A DNA stretch of 64,000 nucleotides, taken from positions 124,001-188,000 of the forward strand of contig NZ_JFKA01000005.1 in NCBI RefSeq assembly GCF_002115755.1, in the 5' to 3' direction. Shown piece after piece: positions 54,743 through 64,000 of this stretch. This DNA comes from Thalassospira mesophila. Lineage in GTDB: Bacteria; Pseudomonadota; Alphaproteobacteria; Rhodospirillales; Thalassospiraceae. Every line of letters begins with the position of its first letter. Positions within the stretch are counted from its first letter, which is position 1. Below the pieces are notes generated by a model. That model was given only the letters and a program-made list of their open reading frames with translations, did not search any database and was not told the DNA's origin. The position numbers and the translations under genes are program-made.

Positions 54743-55488
54743 CAGTTAACTCCCTTAAACAGTCTGTCAAAACGAATGCTGCCCAAGTCATAAATCGGAT
54801 GGCTGCTGTCTTTTGAATAAAACAGGAACTCGGCCCGACCGACCAGGTTTTCAAACGGGACAAAACGGAAGCGTGCCGGAAATGCACGGCTGTCAGCCGA
54901 ATTATCGCGGTTATCACCCATCATAAAATAATGGCCTTCTGGCACGGTAAACGGGTCGGTATTATCCGCCGGTCCCTGATCACCAAAGATTTCCAGAATA
55001 CGATGAACCTTGCCGCCCGGCAATGTTTCAAGATATTGCGGTACGGCAATGGCCTGGCCGGTGCCATCGGTCAGGATGTAATCCTCGATCCGTTCGCGTT
55101 GCACCATCTCGTTATTGATATAAAGACGGCCCTGTTTGACCTGAACCGTATCGCCGGGCAAGCCAATCACGCGCTTGATGTAATCCTGTGTGGTGTCTGC
55201 GGGCAGTTTGAAAACGATCACATCACCGCGCTTGGGTTCGCTTGACAGAATGCGCCCCGGAATGAGCGGCAGGCTGAAAGGCAAACTGTGTTTGGAATAT
55301 CCGTAAGAATATTTGGAAACAAACAGGTAATCGCCAACCAGCAAGGTCGGAATCATGGACCCGGACGGAATATTGAAAGGCTCATACGCAAAGGTTCGCA
55401 CCAAAAGAGCAATGACAATCGCCCAGAAAACGGTCTTGAGGGTATCAAAAAGGCCACCCGGTTTCTTCTTTTGCACTAACTTTTCCAT
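54742..55488 (-). CDS. lepB: Signal peptidase I
   Basis: Inner-membrane serine protease that removes Sec and Tat signal peptides. 248 residues: one N-terminal membrane helix (about 17-33), catalytic Ser44 in PSGSMIPTL, catalytic Lys105 in YIKRVIGLPGD, and box E GDNRDNSADSR. Only one membrane helix is present, unlike E. coli LepB with two. It is ahead of rnc and follows acpS after 30 bp. Confidence 0.97.
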   Translation of the reverse strand: MEKLVQKKKPGGLFDTLKTVFWAIVIALLVRTFAYEPFNIPSGSMIPTLLVGDYLFVSKYSYGYSKHSLPFSLPLIPGRILSSEPKRGDVIVFKLPADTTQDYIKRVIGLPGDTVQVKQGRLYINNEMVQRERIEDYILTDGTGQAIAVPQYLETLPGGKVHRILEIFGDQGPADNTDPFTVPEGHYFMMGDNRDNSADSRAFPARFRFVPFENLVGRAEFLFYSKDSSHPIYDLGSIRFDRLFKGVN

Positions 55489-55518
55489 CCAGGGTTCAAC
55501 CCTTTTTCAAATCAAAAT

Positions 55519-55914
55519 TTAATCGGCAGAAATAACAACAACAGCATTTGCCATTGGATATTCATCTGTCAGGGTGACATGCACAGAGGCAATTTTCCCC
55601 GCGGGCGTCAATTCATCAAGGCGGCGTTGGGCCCCCTCAATCAGTATCATGTCTGGCTTGCCACTTGGCTGATGGGCAACTCCCATCGTCCTGTGATGCA
55701 CACCACGCCGAAACCCCGTTCCCAATGCCTTGGAACAGGCCTCTTTCGCGGCAAACGCCATTGCCAGTGAGGATGCCATGCGTTCTGGCCGCCGAACCGC
55801 CCGTGCAATCTCAACATCGGTGAAAACACGACGCAAAAACCGGTCCCCGAAACGGCTCAGGGTTTTCTCAATACGCCGGATATCGCATAAATCCGTGCCA
55901 ATGCCAATAATCAT
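55519..55914 (-). CDS. acpS: Holo-[acyl-carrier-protein] synthase
   Basis: Transfers 4'-phosphopantetheine from CoA to apo-ACP. 131 residues with the metal-binding [13 protein letters not shown] and the [15 protein letters not shown] motif (catalytic Glu and Lys). The start overlaps the pdxJ stop by 4 bp (ATGA). The pdxJ-acpS-lepB order is common in alpha- and gammaproteobacteria. Confidence 0.96.
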   Translation of the reverse strand: MIIGIGTDLCDIRRIEKTLSRFGDRFLRRVFTDVEIARAVRRPERMASSLAMAFAAKEACSKALGTGFRRGVHHRTMGVAHQPSGKPDMILIEGAQRRLDELTPAGKIASVHVTLTDEYPMANAVVVISAD

Positions 55915-56660
55915 TGACCAGACCCTGAAATTCCTCGCGCGATATTCATCAATTTCCGCATTTCACGAATGCTGGCATCAAGCCCGATGAAAATAGCCTC
56001 GCCAATCAGGAAATGGCCGATATTAAGTTCGCGAATTTCGGGCAATTGCGCAATCGGCGACACGGTATCAAACGCCAGCCCATGCCCGGCATGAATTTCA
56101 AGGCCCAGCCCTGCGCCGTATTTAACCGCCTCGGCAATACGGGCCAGCTCAAATTCGCGCTGTTCGCCAACCGCATCGCAATAGGCACCGGTATGAATTT
56201 CAACCACTGGCGCGCCTAACGACGCTGCGGCATCAAGCTGGGTTTTGGATGCTTCGATAAACAGCGACACCCGCACCCCGGCATTGCCCAGTTCAGACAC
56301 AAACCGTTTTAAATGATTGTGCCCGCCTGCGGCATCCAGCCCGCCTTCGGTGGTCCGTTCTTCGCGTTTTTCGGGTACAATGCACGCGGCGTGCGGTTTG
56401 GCTTTTACGGCAATGGCCAGCATTTCGTCGGTCGCGGCCATTTCAAAATTCAACGGCAAGTCAATTTCGGCACGCAGGCGTGCAATATCGCGGTCCGATA
56501 TATGCCGTCGGTCTTCGCGTAAATGGGCGGTAATGCCATCGGCCCCGGCAGCAGCCGCAATTTGTGCTGCGCGCAGCGGATCAGGATGCGCGCAGCCCCG
56601 TGCATTACGGATGGTCGCAACATGGTCGATATTCACACCCAGACGTAAATCAACGCTCAT
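55911..56660 (-). CDS. pdxJ: Pyridoxine 5'-phosphate synthase
   Basis: Final ring-closing step of de novo vitamin B6 synthesis, from 1-deoxyxylulose 5-phosphate and 3-amino-2-oxopropyl phosphate. 249-residue TIM barrel: [46 protein letters not shown] (substrate loop) and LEIHAGHGL with a conserved histidine. It overlaps acpS by 4 bp and the DUF2062 gene by 4 bp. Confidence 0.97.
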   Translation of the reverse strand: MSVDLRLGVNIDHVATIRNARGCAHPDPLRAAQIAAAAGADGITAHLREDRRHISDRDIARLRAEIDLPLNFEMAATDEMLAIAVKAKPHAACIVPEKREERTTEGGLDAAGGHNHLKRFVSELGNAGVRVSLFIEASKTQLDAAASLGAPVVEIHTGAYCDAVGEQREFELARIAEAVKYGAGLGLEIHAGHGLAFDTVSPIAQLPEIRELNIGHFLIGEAIFIGLDASIREMRKLMNIARGISGSGQ

Positions 56661-57358
56661 TTCAATTTGTCCTGCTGCTGTGCATTGTCGCGCAGTAAAG
56701 TGCGTTTTGCCGTTTCCAAAACGGGCTTTAAAGCCCGTTTTTCATGAACTTTCATACGACGCAGAATACGTTTATGACGATACATAACAACCGCACGATA
56801 CACAGGAAAGTAAAACAGCAACCAGATTGTAATGATTGTGGGCACACAGCCGACAATCATGGGCCAAATGATATCGACAATACTGGCCCAAAGACGCGAC
56901 AGATCGGCTTGCTTGGCCCCGTTCCAGATACCAAAGATCAAACCCCGACCGACATAGCTAATGCCTTCGACGGTAAAATCCCACAGCACGGCCATGTTGA
57001 AATGAACACCCTGTGCCGACGGATCACTTCCCAAAATCCACAGGCCACTGTGATACAGCCACAGCCATATAAACGGAAATGTCCAGGGATTGCCGACAAT
57101 GGTGCCCAGCAACGACGCCACAAGATTGGCGCGCAAGACAAAGCTGAGCAATGCCGAAAGAACAAAATGAAACCCGATAAACGGGGTGAACGATACCGCA
57201 GCCCCGATGGCAAAACCGGACGCGATGCTATAGGGCGTGCCGGGCAACCGGGCGACTCGATGGGCAAAATAGCGCGATGCGCGCCGCCAACCGGCCCGTG
57301 GCCACAAAAAGCCGCGAATTCGTTCAAAGGAGCTTGGTTTTATGCGACGCTGGAACAT
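56657..57358 (-). CDS. DUF2062 membrane protein
   Basis: 233 residues with the DUF2062 core: [40 protein letters not shown], and a C-terminal helix pair near [18 protein letters not shown], then a basic tail ([20 protein letters not shown]). About four membrane segments. The family is widespread but its function is not known; it is often near pdxJ or rsh in alphaproteobacteria. It overlaps pdxJ by 4 bp and follows rsh after 115 bp. Confidence 0.9.
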   Translation of the reverse strand: MFQRRIKPSSFERIRGFLWPRAGWRRASRYFAHRVARLPGTPYSIASGFAIGAAVSFTPFIGFHFVLSALLSFVLRANLVASLLGTIVGNPWTFPFIWLWLYHSGLWILGSDPSAQGVHFNMAVLWDFTVEGISYVGRGLIFGIWNGAKQADLSRLWASIVDIIWPMIVGCVPTIITIWLLFYFPVYRAVVMYRHKRILRRMKVHEKRALKPVLETAKRTLLRDNAQQQDKLK

Positions 57359-57473
57359 ACGGTGTCAGACAAACGACATGATAGGAGGGAACGGGAGAAA
57401 TCCCGCGCCGCTATGGGTAAGTGCTGAAAGCTGCCTTGGCAAGAAAATAGCGTATGCCCCCCTGAATTTCCCA

Positions 57474-59609
57474 TTATCCGCGTGCCCGCTCAACGGTATT
57501 AACCACCGGATTTGCCCGCAAGGCGGCAATGATATTAGTCAGATGTTTGACATCAACCACATCAATATCAATCAGCATTTCAAAAAAGTCCTGGGTCCGG
57601 CTGACAAACCGCAAATTGGTGATGTTGCCGTGATTCTTGGCAATAACACTGGTAATGGCCGAAAGTGCGCCCGATTCATGGGCCACCGTCAGCCCCAGAC
57701 GGCCAACGAAATGTTCCGGCTCGCCGTCATTGTCCCAGCCGACATCCAGCCAGCGTTCAGGCTGATCGGCGAAGGTTTCAAGGGTGTCGCAATCAATTGT
57801 GTGAATGGTCACGCCCTTGCCCGTGGTGACAATGCCGACAATACGGTCGCCGGGCAACGGGTGACAACAACCGGCATAATGCACCGCCATCCCGGGGATA
57901 AGCCCCTTGAGCGGAATAGCATGGTCGCGTTTGCGGTTTTTTCCATCTTGCGGAACGAATTTGCGGGCTGTCTGGGCGTCCTTGGTGCCGGGGAAAACCG
58001 CGTTAATTACTTCGCGACCGGTAATGTGCCCTGCCCCGACAGCGGTTACCAAAGCAACCACATTTGGCTGCTTGAAGATTTTTAAAACACCCTCAAGACC
58101 CTTTTCCGAATAGTCATAACCCGCCTGACGGAAGGCCTTTTGCACAATGGCTTTGCCCAGATCGCGATACTGGTCTTCCTGCTGCTGGCGGATAAACCGC
58201 CGAATACGCGCCCGCGCCTTGCCGGTAACAACGAACCGTTCCCAGGTCGGGTTTGGCGTTTGCGCCTTCGAGGTCACAATCTCGACCTGATCGCCATTAT
58301 TAAGCTGGGTGCGTAACGGCACCATCGCCCCGTTAACCTTGGCACCGACACAGGTATCGCCAATATGGGTATGAATCATATAGGCGAAATCAACCGGTGT
58401 GCCGCCAGCTGGCAGTGCAATCACATCGCCCTTGGGCGAGAAACAAAACACCTGGTCCTGAAACATTGCCAGTTTGGTATGTTCCAGAAATTCCTCGGGC
58501 TCGGTCGCGTGTTCCATAATATCAAGAAGATCACGCAGCCAGCGATACTGCGTGCCTTCTTTATCACGCCCGCCGCCCTGTTTATAGGCCCAGTGCGCGG
58601 CAACACCGTTTTCATTCACTTCGTGCATTTCGTGGGTTCGAATTTGCACTTCAATACGATGATTTTCCGGGCCGATGACGGTGGTATGGATCGACCGGTA
58701 TCCGTTGGGCTTGGGCGTTGAAATATAGTCCTTGAACCGGCCGGGAACGACTTTGTAGGCCGCATGCAGATAGCCCAGCACCTCGTAGCATTGCGGCATG
58801 GTATCGACCATGGCCCGAAACGCCATAATATCGGACAGTTCGCCAAAGGTGATGTTTTTGCGCTGCATTTTCTGCCAGATCGAATAGGGCCGCTTTTCGC
58901 GCCCGTAAATTTCGACCTTCGGGCCATCGGTGCTGATGACCCTTTCAAGTTCCTTGACGATCCGCTCGACGATATTATCGTCTTTTTTACGCAAGAATTC
59001 GAGCCGAGCGGTAATTGAATTGCGCGCATCGGCATTCAAATGCTGAAACGCCAGATCTTCCAATTCTTCCTTGATATCATGCATACCGATGCGCTCGGCC
59101 AAAGGTGCATATATTTCAAGGGTTTCGGCCGCTATTCTCACGCGCTTTTCGGGTTTCGAGATATAATGCAGGGTGCGCATATTGTGCAGGCGGTCGGCCA
59201 ACTTGACCAACAAAACCCGAATATCTTCCGACATTGCCAACAGCAATTTGCGGAAGTTTTCGGCCTGCTTTGAATCGGCCGATTTAAGTTCGATCTGGGT
59301 CAGCTTGGTAACGCCATCGACCAGCTTTAAAATCTTTGGCCCGAACAGCTTGTTGATTTCTTCAGGCGTGGCGTCGGTATCTTCGATCGTGTCATGCAAC
59401 AGGGCGGTAATGATGGTGTCGCAATCAAGCTTGTAGTTGGTCAGAATGCCAGCCACTTCGATAGGATGCGAAAAATACGGGTCACCATTGGCCCGTTTTT
59501 GTGAACCATGTTTCTGGGTCGCATACACATAGGCCTTGTTGAGCAATGCCTCGCGGGCATCTGCATCATAGGCCTTAACCCGTTCCACAAGTTCATATTG
59601 ACGCATCAT
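57474..59609 (-). CDS. rsh: Bifunctional (p)ppGpp synthetase/hydrolase (RelA/SpoT homologue)
   Basis: Stringent-response enzyme of 711 residues. N-terminal HD hydrolase with FSHPIEVAG and His72-Asp73/Glu76-Asp77 in LHDTIEDT; synthetase domain with the GYRSIHTTV substrate motif; a TGS domain (about 385-445, QVFCFSPKGDVIALPAGGTP); a conserved helical/zinc-finger region with HYAGCCHPLPGD; and a C-terminal ACT domain ending near 711. Both catalytic motifs look intact, so it should make and degrade (p)ppGpp. It lies between rpoZ and DUF2062. Confidence 0.96.
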   Translation of the reverse strand: MMRQYELVERVKAYDADAREALLNKAYVYATQKHGSQKRANGDPYFSHPIEVAGILTNYKLDCDTIITALLHDTIEDTDATPEEINKLFGPKILKLVDGVTKLTQIELKSADSKQAENFRKLLLAMSEDIRVLLVKLADRLHNMRTLHYISKPEKRVRIAAETLEIYAPLAERIGMHDIKEELEDLAFQHLNADARNSITARLEFLRKKDDNIVERIVKELERVISTDGPKVEIYGREKRPYSIWQKMQRKNITFGELSDIMAFRAMVDTMPQCYEVLGYLHAAYKVVPGRFKDYISTPKPNGYRSIHTTVIGPENHRIEVQIRTHEMHEVNENGVAAHWAYKQGGGRDKEGTQYRWLRDLLDIMEHATEPEEFLEHTKLAMFQDQVFCFSPKGDVIALPAGGTPVDFAYMIHTHIGDTCVGAKVNGAMVPLRTQLNNGDQVEIVTSKAQTPNPTWERFVVTGKARARIRRFIRQQQEDQYRDLGKAIVQKAFRQAGYDYSEKGLEGVLKIFKQPNVVALVTAVGAGHITGREVINAVFPGTKDAQTARKFVPQDGKNRKRDHAIPLKGLIPGMAVHYAGCCHPLPGDRIVGIVTTGKGVTIHTIDCDTLETFADQPERWLDVGWDNDGEPEHFVGRLGLTVAHESGALSAITSVIAKNHGNITNLRFVSRTQDFFEMLIDIDVVDVKHLTNIIAALRANPVVNTVERARG

Positions 59610-59679
59610 TCAGGAGCGGCTCCCATTCCAGTTTGCGATTTTAAAAAAGCACATACATAGAAGATAGTACAAATGGCAC

Positions 59680-59710
59680 AAAAAAAAGCCACGGAATAAA
59701 AATCCGCAGC
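59680..59710 (-). terminator. Candidate terminator between rpoZ and rsh
   Basis: On the minus strand GCTGCGGA pairs with TCCGTGGC (two wobble pairs) around a 7-nt loop and is followed by eight T residues. It lies about 42 bp past the rpoZ stop, so rsh may be transcribed mainly from its own promoter. Confidence 0.65.
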
Positions 59711-59751
59711 CCTTTTTTATTAATTTATTTCTATCAACACACTAGCGAAGA

Positions 59752-60090
59752 TTATTCGTCTTCTTCCACCGGTGCTGCTGCCACAATCGGGGCAAATTCT
59801 TCGATCGCTTCTGCCATCAGCTTGGGACCGAATTCGTCTTCGATATCTTCGGGCTCTTCGGTTTCAACGTGGCGTTGCAGCCCCTGAATCATACCGTTCC
59901 GAAGATCATCGAAATTAACGCTGACTTCGGCAATCTCGCGCAGGGCAACGACAGGATTTTTGTCATTGTCGCGGTCAATGGTCAGTTCTGCCCCTGCCGA
60001 AATGTTGCGTGCACGCTGAGCTGCCAGCATCACGAGCTCAAAGCGATTGGGAATCTTGTCAACGCAATCTTCGACGGTAACGCGCGCCAT
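59752..60090 (-). CDS. rpoZ: RNA polymerase omega subunit
   Basis: Smallest core subunit of RNA polymerase; helps assembly of beta-prime and contributes to the (p)ppGpp site in many proteobacteria. 112 residues with [32 protein letters not shown] and [11 protein letters not shown], then an acidic C-terminal extension ([12 protein letters not shown]). GGAGAA precedes the ATG; an earlier in-frame ATG adds five residues. It lies upstream of rsh, the usual rpoZ-rsh pairing. Confidence 0.97.
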   Translation of the reverse strand: MARVTVEDCVDKIPNRFELVMLAAQRARNISAGAELTIDRDNDKNPVVALREIAEVSVNFDDLRNGMIQGLQRHVETEEPEDIEDEFGPKLMAEAIEEFAPIVAAAPVEEDE

Positions 60091-60248
60091 AAATTTCTCC
60101 AGCAAAAGAAGTAAGTATCCAGACCGCTCTTTATAAAGCCGTCATCGTTGCGTTGCAACACTAAACCGCGAAAATATGCAGCAAATGGCGGCATAGCGTG
60201 CCAGGCAGCGGGCAACAAACAGGGAAGCGCCCCTATAGCCGGATCAAA

Positions 60249-60797
60249 TCAAACCGACATTTGCCGAATTTCCTGATCTGCTGGCAACGCATCAATCATG
60301 TCAGAAACCGGTTGATGCAAAACAGGATGCACCCACCTCGCTGCCACATCGCGCAATGGTAACAATACAAAGGCACGTTCATGCAAGCGCGGATGAGGGA
60401 CAATCAACCCGCCGTCATCCCGAATGGTTTGCCGCCCATAGGCAATCAAATCCAGATCAAGAACCCGGGCTTCGTTACGCGCCACCCGAACCCGGCCGAA
60501 ATCGGCCTCGATTTCGTGAAGGCGCGCCAGTAATTCCTGTGGCGACATCGATGTCTTTATTTGGACAATCGCATTTACATACCATGGCTGATCCGAAACC
60601 GGCACCGGTGCGGTTTCATAAAATGCCGAGGTTTTTTCAATACTGACCCCGTCCAAAGTCGCCAGTGCTGCAATAGCAGCACGAACGGCATCTGCGGGTG
60701 CCCCAAACCGCACAGTTGGCAAATTAGCCCCAAGGGCAATCAGGATTGCCTCATCAGATGCGCAACAATCATTTTCCGGCAAAAACTGGTCAGCCAC
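60249..60797 (-). CDS. folK: 2-amino-4-hydroxy-6-hydroxymethyldihydropteridine diphosphokinase
   Basis: Transfers pyrophosphate from ATP to the pterin precursor of folate. 182 residues: LIALGANLP start of the fold, KTSAFYETAPVPVSDQPWYVNA, the RVLDLDLIAYG metal-binding aspartates, and PHPRLHERAFVLLPL. About 15 extra N-terminal residues (MADQFLPENDCCASD) precede the family start. It is alone on the minus strand between rpoZ and the divergent NYN gene. Confidence 0.95.
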   Translation of the reverse strand: MADQFLPENDCCASDEAILIALGANLPTVRFGAPADAVRAAIAALATLDGVSIEKTSAFYETAPVPVSDQPWYVNAIVQIKTSMSPQELLARLHEIEADFGRVRVARNEARVLDLDLIAYGRQTIRDDGGLIVPHPRLHERAFVLLPLRDVAARWVHPVLHQPVSDMIDALPADQEIRQMSV

Positions 60798-60971
60798 AGG
60801 GAAAGAACCTTATATGCAATATGGATCAATAAAGAGCGCAATATTTAGGGAAGGCAGTTCTGCCTGTCCATGACAATTTGGCTCTTTCTTTGCCGCCATT
60901 GGCGATGTAAAACAGGGCATTGCTTTTTTGCAACGTACTAATTTTTAAACGCTATTTAAGGATATTTAAGA

Positions 60972-61589
60972 ATGATTTTTTACCCGCAAGAACGGATCGG
61001 GTTGTTTATTGATGGGTCCAATCTTTATGCTGCGGCACGTGCCCTTGGTTTTGACATAGATTACAAACGCTTGCTGGATCTTTTTGCTCAAAAAGGTCAG
61101 CTTATTCGCGCGTTTTATTATACCGCCCTGATTGAAGATCAGGAATACTCCCCCATACGCCCGCTTGTGGACTGGCTTGATTATAACGGTTATACCATGG
61201 TCACCAAACCGACCAAGGAATTTACCGATGCTGCCGGTCGCCGCAAGATCAAGGGCAACATGGATATCGAACTGGCCATTGACGTTATGGAAATGGCGCA
61301 GCACCTTGATCATGTTGTGATTTTTTCCGGTGATGGCGATTTCCGTCGTCTGGTGGATGCGGTTCAGCGCAAAGGTGTCCGTGTCACCGTTGTCTCGACG
61401 GTAAAATCAAACCCGCCGATGGTCGCCGACGAATTGCGCCGCCAGGCCGACAATTTCATCGAGCTGACCGACCTTGAAGGCACCATTGCCCGGCGCGTTG
61501 CGCAACGCCGCGACGATGATCATCCTGATCTTGGCGATATCGACGATCATCCGGTTCATCCCAATCTTGACGACATCGATTTCGTCTAA
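60972..61589 (+). CDS. NYN-domain (LabA/DUF88) protein
   Basis: 205 residues of the NYN PIN-like nuclease family: GLFIDGSNLYAAARAL with the leading metal-binding aspartate, KGNMDIELAIDVMEMA, and VVIFSGDGDFRRLVDAVQRKG with a second acidic cluster. The C-terminal tail is acidic and His/Asp-rich (DDDHPDLGDIDDHPVHPNL). NYN proteins are thought to cleave RNA; no substrate is known here. It is followed after 41 bp by a uracil-DNA glycosylase gene on the same strand. Confidence 0.92.
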   Translation: MIFYPQERIGLFIDGSNLYAAARALGFDIDYKRLLDLFAQKGQLIRAFYYTALIEDQEYSPIRPLVDWLDYNGYTMVTKPTKEFTDAAGRRKIKGNMDIELAIDVMEMAQHLDHVVIFSGDGDFRRLVDAVQRKGVRVTVVSTVKSNPPMVADELRRQADNFIELTDLEGTIARRVAQRRDDDHPDLGDIDDHPVHPNLDDIDFV

Positions 61590-61630
61590 GCCCCGCTCCG
61601 GCACAATCTTGATCCAATGTCAGGTCCGTT

Positions 61631-62272
61631 ATGACTGAACTGATTGAACCGGCAAAAGATTGCCCGTTATGCCCGCGCCTTGTGGAATTTCGCCATGCAA
61701 ACCAGGCGAAATTCCCCGAATTTTATAATGGCCCGGTGCGTCCTTTTGGCCCGCTGTCGGCCCGGCTGCTTATTGTCGGGCTGGCACCGGGGCTTAAAGG
61801 AGCGAACGCCACAGGCCGCCCCTTTACCGGCGACTATGCCGGTGATTTGCTCTATGCGACGCTGCAAAAATTTGATTTCGCCATCGGCACCTATGATAAA
61901 CGGCCCGATGACGGGCTGGAACTTGTTGATTGCCGCATTACCAATGCGGTCAAATGTGTGCCGCCTGAAAACAAACCGACCGGCCCCGAAGCCAACACCT
62001 GCCGTCCGTTTCTGATCAATGAAATTGCGGCGATGAAAAATCTCAAGGGTATTTTGTGCCTGGGGCAAATCGCCCATCAGGCGATGCTGAAAACCTTTGG
62101 TCTCAAGCTGTCGGCATACAAATTTGCACACCGGGCCCAGCATCCTCTCGAAAATGGTCTGACATTGTTTGATAGCTATCACTGTTCGCGTTACAACACC
62201 CAAACCTACCGCCTGACGACAGAGATGTTTGAAAACGTCTTTGCCGATATCTGCACATATCTGGAACGTTAA
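61631..62272 (+). CDS. Uracil-DNA glycosylase, family 5 (UDGb)
   Basis: Base-excision repair enzyme that removes uracil (and some deaminated purines) from DNA. 213 residues: iron-sulfur cysteines near the N-terminus in [10 protein letters not shown], motif [20 protein letters not shown] (no Asp/Asn at the usual catalytic spot, typical for UDGb), a central cysteine region [11 protein letters not shown], and motif [11 protein letters not shown] with its histidine. Further cysteines near 117 and 124 suit a [4Fe-4S] cluster. RecQ begins just after it. Confidence 0.9.
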   Translation: MTELIEPAKDCPLCPRLVEFRHANQAKFPEFYNGPVRPFGPLSARLLIVGLAPGLKGANATGRPFTGDYAGDLLYATLQKFDFAIGTYDKRPDDGLELVDCRITNAVKCVPPENKPTGPEANTCRPFLINEIAAMKNLKGILCLGQIAHQAMLKTFGLKLSAYKFAHRAQHPLENGLTLFDSYHCSRYNTQTYRLTTEMFENVFADICTYLER

Positions 62273-62274
62273 AA

Positions 62275-64000
62275 TTGTCTGACCCCTCATTCTTTGCCGA
62301 TAGCGATTTTAAAACATCCTCAACCCCGCCTGCCATGCGCCCGCCGCTGGAGGTTTTGAAGGATGTGTTTGGCTATGACAGCTTCCGGGAGCCACAGGCA
62401 GAAATTATCGACCATGTTATTGCCGGTAACGACGCCATGGTCCTTATGCCAACAGGTGGCGGCAAGTCACTATGCTATCAAATTCCGGCATTATGTCGCC
62501 CGGGGACGGCCATTGTCGTATCGCCGCTGATTGCCCTGATGAAAGACCAGGTTGATGCCCTGACCCAACTTGGCATCAAGGCAGCCTTTATCAATTCCAC
62601 CCTTGCACCCGATCATGCCCGAGAAATTGAAATGCGCGTGATTGAGGGGGATATTGATCTGCTCTATGTTGCGCCGGAGCGCTTTGCCTCCGACCGGTTT
62701 TTAAACCTGCTTGATCGTATTCGCATTTCGCTTTTTGCCATCGACGAAGCTCATTGTGTGTCACAATGGGGCCATGATTTTCGCCCGGAATATCGCCGGC
62801 TGGACCTGCTGCCAACGCGTTTCCCCCATGTTCCGCGCATAGCGCTTACGGCCACGGCCGACGCGCCAACGCGCAAAGACATTGCCGAAAACCTGCACCT
62901 GACCAATGCCCGCTGCTTTTTAACCGGGTTTGATCGCCCCAACATCACCTATCGCATCGAAACCAAAGGCAACAGCAAACAACGCCTGCTATCGTTTTTA
63001 AACCGCGAACATGCCGAAGATGCCGGGATTGTCTATTGCCTGTCGCGGCGCAAAACCGAAGAAATTGCCCAGTGGCTGACCGAAAACGGGCGTCCGGCCC
63101 TGCCCTATCATGCCAGATTATCCCAGGAAACACGGCAACTGCATCAAGACCGGTTCTTGCGCGAAGACGGCCTGATCATTTGTGCAACCGTGGCCTTTGG
63201 CATGGGTATCGACAAACCAAATGTGCGTTTTGTCGCCCATTTGAACCTGCCCAAAAGCATGGAAGCCTACTATCAGGAAACCGGTCGTGCGGGCCGTGAC
63301 GGCCTGCCCGCCAATGCATGGATGAATTATGATTTATCCGATATCGTTTCCATTCGGGGCATGCTGGCATCGTCTGATGCACCAGATGCGCAAAAACGGA
63401 TTGAACAACGCAAACTTGATGCGCTGATCGGCCTTGCCGAAACCACCAAATGCCGCCGGCAGGTTATTTTATCGTATTTTGGCGAAGCCGATACCAAACC
63501 CTGCGGCAATTGCGACACCTGCCTGGAACCGGTGGATACGTGGGATGCGACCGATGCCTCGCGCAAGGCGCTATCTGCGGTTTTTCGCACCGGGCAGCGT
63601 TTTGGCCCCGCCCATGTGATTGAAGTTTTGATGGGCCGCAATACCGAAAAAATCCGCCAGACCGGGCACGACAAAACAACCGTTTATGCGCTAGGCAAAG
63701 ACATTGCCCAGCCGCAATGGCGATCTGTATTTCGGCAATTGCTGGCAATGGGGTATTTGCAGGTCGACGAGGAAGGGCATGGCGGCGTTTACCTGACCGA
63801 GGCCTCGCGCCCGGTGCTGCGCGGGGAAAAGGTCGTTGAGATGCGCCTTGATACCAGCGAACGCAAACGTGCCACTACCCAGCGATTGCGCGATTTTGAT
63901 ACGTTTTTTGAAGATGAAGACGACCGCAAAATGTGGGAAGCCCTGCGTGCCCTGCGTCGCGAGCTTGCCACCAGCCAGAATGTCCCGCCCTATGTCATTT
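62275..64000 (+). CDS. recQ: ATP-dependent DNA helicase RecQ, truncated by the window end
   Basis: 3'-5' helicase for recombination and fork repair; 575 codons are present and the gene continues beyond 64000. Motifs: walker [17 protein letters not shown] box [40 protein letters not shown] and [10 protein letters not shown], then the RecQ-Ct zinc-binding cysteines ([13 protein letters not shown]) and winged helix. I place the start at a TTG (62275) because [10 protein letters not shown] fits a native N-terminus and GGAACG precedes it; an ATG at 62335 is the alternative. It follows the UDG stop by 2 bp. Confidence 0.93.
   Translation, partial: MSDPSFFADSDFKTSSTPPAMRPPLEVLKDVFGYDSFREPQAEIIDHVIAGNDAMVLMPTGGGKSLCYQIPALCRPGTAIVVSPLIALMKDQVDALTQLGIKAAFINSTLAPDHAREIEMRVIEGDIDLLYVAPERFASDRFLNLLDRIRISLFAIDEAHCVSQWGHDFRPEYRRLDLLPTRFPHVPRIALTATADAPTRKDIAENLHLTNARCFLTGFDRPNITYRIETKGNSKQRLLSFLNREHAEDAGIVYCLSRRKTEEIAQWLTENGRPALPYHARLSQETRQLHQDRFLREDGLIICATVAFGMGIDKPNVRFVAHLNLPKSMEAYYQETGRAGRDGLPANAWMNYDLSDIVSIRGMLASSDAPDAQKRIEQRKLDALIGLAETTKCRRQVILSYFGEADTKPCGNCDTCLEPVDTWDATDASRKALSAVFRTGQRFGPAHVIEVLMGRNTEKIRQTGHDKTTVYALGKDIAQPQWRSVFRQLLAMGYLQVDEEGHGGVYLTEASRPVLRGEKVVEMRLDTSERKRATTQRLRDFDTFFEDEDDRKMWEALRALRRELATSQNVPPYVI

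Overview
The window reads as ordinary, gene-dense chromosome of an alphaproteobacterium, most likely a marine Rhodospirillales member close to Thalassospira. The order-level call rests on lineage-typical arrangements: a dusB(nifR3)-ntrB-ntrC operon, a fused ispDF gene, a fabH-plsX-DUF177 cluster beside a ubiquinol-cytochrome c chaperone and bamE, an nrdR-ribD-ribE-ribBX-ribH-nusB-thiL operon, a MucR/Ros regulator, and an rpoZ / rsh / pdxJ-acpS-lepB-rnc-era-recO / parC block. The genus is an inference from overall style and moderate GC. No rRNA, CRISPR array, insertion sequence, prophage or plasmid feature was seen. One tRNA gene, tRNA-Pro(GGG), is present.

Layout. 1-5.7 kb: nitrogen two-component system (ntrC start, ntrB) with dusB, a CcsA/YpjD-like membrane protein, ispDF (isoprenoids), yciB and cutA. 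5.7-11.3 kb: a small unknown gene, tRNA-Pro, a MerR regulator, ihfA, the fatty-acid/phospholipid genes fabH and plsX, a DUF177 protein, a CBP3-type chaperone and divergent bamE. 11.3-18.4 kb: thiL, nusB, riboflavin genes, nrdR, glyA and rpiB, all leftward. 18.4-25.8 kb: mucR behind an AT-rich upstream region, then a complete branched-chain amino-acid ABC transporter (livHMGF, a small membrane protein, livJ). 25.9-29.3 kb: valine-catabolism genes (isobutyryl-CoA dehydrogenase-like, 3-hydroxyisobutyryl-CoA hydrolase-like, mmsB) behind a LiuR-like palindrome. 29.4-34 kb: metY with a foldable leader, a DeoR regulator coupled to an MFS transporter, and hemB. 34-42.6 kb: HAD hydrolase, DUF1127 protein, malonyl-CoA synthetase-like enzyme, ornithine/lysine decarboxylase, aldehyde dehydrogenase, threonine ammonia-lyase and flavin reductase. 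42.8-49.1 kb: motAB, bpt and a TRAP transporter whose binding protein and permeases face each other. 49.4-64 kb: parC, recO, two tiny membrane proteins, era, rnc, lepB, acpS, pdxJ, a DUF2062 protein, rsh, rpoZ, folK, a NYN-domain protein, a family-5 uracil-DNA glycosylase and the start of recQ.

Functionally the window combines housekeeping (translation and RNA processing, cofactors, lipid initiation, DNA topology and repair, stringent response) with amino-acid uptake and catabolism: liv transport, valine degradation, threonine deamination and TRAP uptake. I found no convincing undescribed multi-gene system. The items most worth a second look are the riboflavin fusion whose GTP cyclohydrolase II half has lost its zinc and catalytic residues, two tiny membrane proteins wedged between era and recO, a conserved-looking extra membrane gene inside the liv operon, a zinc-ligand-poor MucR behind an AT-rich region, and several strong palindromes or hairpins (upstream of the valine genes, metY, threonine ammonia-lyase and aldehyde dehydrogenase, and after motB).
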